A DNA stretch of 64,000 nt from G965200765 sp965200765. GTDB taxonomy: Bacteria > Pseudomonadota > Gammaproteobacteria > Arenicellales > JAJDZL01. A model generated the notes under the pieces. The model ran no database searches, had not been told where the DNA came from, and saw only the letters and a program-made list of their open reading frames with translations. The first letter of the stretch is position 1. Each line of letters opens with the position of its first letter. Made by a program: the position numbers and the translations under genes. This document shows positions 62,337 through 64,000 of this stretch, piece by piece. The stretch spans positions 1,736,001 to 1,800,000 of the forward strand of contig OZ241380.1 of the NCBI GenBank assembly GCA_965200765.1, read 5' to 3'.

Positions 62337-64000
62337 CTACCAGTCTGTCTGCCCTGTTAGCATAACCCTGTGGTCGGGCCGCTTATTGTCTGCTTCGCGA
62401 CGCTCGAATTCCAGGCCCGAGGACAACTCTGATTCACTTGCATAACGCATGCCGATGCGGTAGTCCCGCGTACCGCTGTCTTCCGCGCCGAATCCAACGT
62501 ACGGCGTGTGCAGACCGCTCGCTCCAAACATTCGGTAGCCGACCTCCGCGTCCAGGCGCGTCGTCGGCTCCGCATCTTCGGATGCACGACTGGCAACGCG
62601 GCTGTCCCAGAGAGAATCAACTCCGCTTTCCGTCTGCCCGTGCGACAGGGAAGATCGGTAGGTCAGTCCGGTTTCTCGACTATTCAGCCGGTATCCTGCT
62701 GTCACGCCGGCGCCCCACTCCTTCCGTTCGCTTTCATGGTCCAGCAAGGCACGGCCCGTCGCCACCAGCTTCATTCGGGTTGCCGGATTGTGGTAGTCCG
62801 CAGTCCCGCCCATCTCAATGCCAGTGCCGGTGTCGCCGTCGCCGCCGTCCCAGCGCAAGCCGGCTTCGCCAGACAGCGTCAGCGAAGCGCCGGATTCAAG
62901 CGCACAGTTTTGCAACCTCTCAATCGCAACGCGCACCCCGTGAGCCCGGGACTTCGATCCCATCGGACGACGCTCGTCCCCGTCAACCCTGGTCTGCAGA
63001 CCCCAGGCCTCTCCCTTCAGGTCCACCTGAATCAAACGGCCGTCCGATGAACCATCAGTCGAATGCAGGCGATAGCGACCGCCCAGCGCCGCACTGGCGA
63101 TCGACATCTTGCTGGCGGCTTCTCCGGTGGCACCGTCGTTGTAGTTGACCTTGCCCTTGCCGTATCCGACGGCCGCCCACAGGCTCGCCGATTCCGACAC
63201 CGACCAGCCAATGTAGGGATTCAATGACTTCACGCGCACCTTCACCACGCCGCTGGTGCCGCCGGCGCTGCCCTGATAGCCGAAGCTTCCTTTCGACACT
63301 CCGGCCGCCAGTCCGACAAGAACACCGGCATCGACCATCGTGTCGGTGCCGACATTGACCGAGGCCAGCTCGCCGTCCCACTGCAGCGCATCCGCACCGC
63401 CGCCGGACAATTTTCTATAGTCAACCGAACCCCACACTGTCGGGGCGCCGGCAAGCATCCCGCCGGATGCGTCGGCCGAACCATTCGCGCCCAGAGCGGC
63501 AACGCTCGGCGTATAGACGAAGCTGGCGCCGTCCAGCGAACGGTACAGCGACATCTCCGAACGCTCCAGGCCGCGCTCCCGCTCGCGGCTGTGCCGTGCG
63601 GAACGCTCCAGAATCGACAGCAGACCGCCATCCGCAAATCCGCCAGTCGGAGGCACGCTGACCGGCGGCAAGCCGACTGGCGGCACAATCGCCGCGCCGC
63701 CGACCACTGAAGCAATGCGGTTGCCGACCGCCGCCACCACGCTGGTGGTAACCTCGCGCGCCACTTCCGCAACAATTTCCGTGTCCACCTCGTCCAGCAC
63801 CGACGCGTCATTGTCAGTGATAGTCCCTGTGCCGCGCGCCTCCTCTATGGTGTACGACGGGTTCGGGTCGCTGAGCACCAGCACGACCGTCTCGTCCTGC
63901 TCCGACAGAACATCGCCGAGCACGGACACATCAATAGTCTGGCTGGTCTCCCCGGCGGCGAACGTCAGCGTGCCGCCGGCGATCGACCTGTAGTCTTCGC
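62337..64000 (-). CDS. Calx-beta protein with autotransporter-like barrel, 5' end cut
   Basis: Partial gene; its 5' end lies beyond base 64000, leaving at least 554 residues. The N-terminal part in view is a Calx-beta repeat (TLTFAAGETSQTIDVSV, QDETVVLVLSDPNPSYTI, GTGTITDNDAS). A linker follows, with a Pro/Val/Gly-rich stretch (VPPVGLPPVSVPPTGG) and an arginine-rich helix. The last about 390 residues alternate hydrophobic strands with loops and end in an aromatic residue (QTDW), like an outer-membrane barrel. The GC content is far above the rest of the window, clearly over 60% by eye. Function is unknown; a surface adhesin is likely. Confidence 0.78.
   Translation of the reverse strand, partial: EDYRSIAGGTLTFAAGETSQTIDVSVLGDVLSEQDETVVLVLSDPNPSYTIEEARGTGTITDNDASVLDEVDTEIVAEVAREVTTSVVAAVGNRIASVVGGAAIVPPVGLPPVSVPPTGGFADGGLLSILERSARHSRERERGLERSEMSLYRSLDGASFVYTPSVAALGANGSADASGGMLAGAPTVWGSVDYRKLSGGGADALQWDGELASVNVGTDTMVDAGVLVGLAAGVSKGSFGYQGSAGGTSGVVKVRVKSLNPYIGWSVSESASLWAAVGYGKGKVNYNDGATGEAASKMSIASAALGGRYRLHSTDGSSDGRLIQVDLKGEAWGLQTRVDGDERRPMGSKSRAHGVRVAIERLQNCALESGASLTLSGEAGLRWDGGDGDTGTGIEMGGTADYHNPATRMKLVATGRALLDHESERKEWGAGVTAGYRLNSRETGLTYRSSLSHGQTESGVDSLWDSRVASRASEDAEPTTRLDAEVGYRMFGASGLHTPYVGFGAEDSGTRDYRIGMRYASESELSSGLEFERREADNKRPDHRVMLTGQTDW

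Noticed and set aside
1..64000. CRISPR arrays, rRNA genes and prophage genes
   Set aside because: No short regularly spaced repeats, no rRNA-like sequence and no phage structural genes were seen.

Overview
The window reads as a bacterial chromosome segment from a sulfur-oxidizing gammaproteobacterium. Base composition looks to be in the mid-40s % GC by eye. The gammaproteobacterial assignment rests on the rpsP-rimM-trmD-rplS operon, the pcnB-folK and scpA-scpB-rluB neighbourhoods, and genes for YhcB/ZapG, DUF1820, CnoX, XerD and YigB-like proteins. The sulfur phenotype rests on aprBA (dissimilatory APS reductase) and a Qmo-type electron-transfer module. It is an inference: no dsr or sox genes are in view.

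Layout. (1) 1-6.5 kb: a YigB-like phosphatase gene and two tandem, closely similar N6-adenine methylase genes of about 907 codons. (2) 6.6-17 kb, minus strand: hdrB, hdrC, qmoB and qmoA lie directly behind genes of the tetrahydromethanopterin (H4MPT) C1 pathway (a RimK-like ATP-grasp ligase, mch, a second ATP-grasp protein, mtdB and beta-RFAP synthase). (3) 17-18.3 kb: an AT-rich stretch with one small DUF4065-like gene. (4) 18.3-25.9 kb, minus strand: a glycine betaine unit (proX, proV, a double-domain proW, a dimethylglycine/sarcosine dehydrogenase-GcvT fusion, and a choline-kinase-like phosphotransferase). (5) 26-29.3 kb, plus strand: an IS1595 relic, then mtaD-ubiG-gph. (6) 29.4-34.7 kb, minus strand: pcnB-folK-trpS-scpA-scpB-rluB. 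(7) 34.7-44 kb: tRNA-Glu, cnoX, xerD, a large periplasmic repeat protein, the rpsP operon, a MATE transporter, a hydrolase and small conserved genes. (8) 44-50 kb: aprBA, a phasin gene, a lone peptide-binding protein gene. (9) 49.5-53.2 kb: a TAXI-TRAP transporter. (10) 53-57.4 kb: lspA, a YgjP-like metallopeptidase, an AAA15 ATPase and a DNA methyltransferase. (11) 58-64 kb: a eukaryote-type ileS, a TMEM165-family transporter gene, and the 3' part of a GC-rich Calx-beta/autotransporter-barrel gene that runs off the window.

How the parts may work together (inference): betaine or its demethylation products are imported and oxidised. The methyl carbon leaves as formaldehyde or a methylene-folate, and formaldehyde is oxidised through the H4MPT branch. 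The Qmo/Hdr module sits in the same transcription direction as the H4MPT genes, while its usual partner aprBA lies about 33 kb away. This could be a shared electron route for C1 and sulfur oxidation. Fae and the Fhc formyltransferase complex are not in the window.

The most unusual observations are: the Qmo-HdrCB/H4MPT gene fusion of pathways; a rimM gene with no ATG/GTG/TTG start, in frame with rpsP across a single UAG; the tandem methylase pair whose differences concentrate in one C-terminal segment; a TrpRS with an iron-sulfur-type cysteine motif; a type-2 IleRS; and a TGC-rich palindrome on the phasin promoter.
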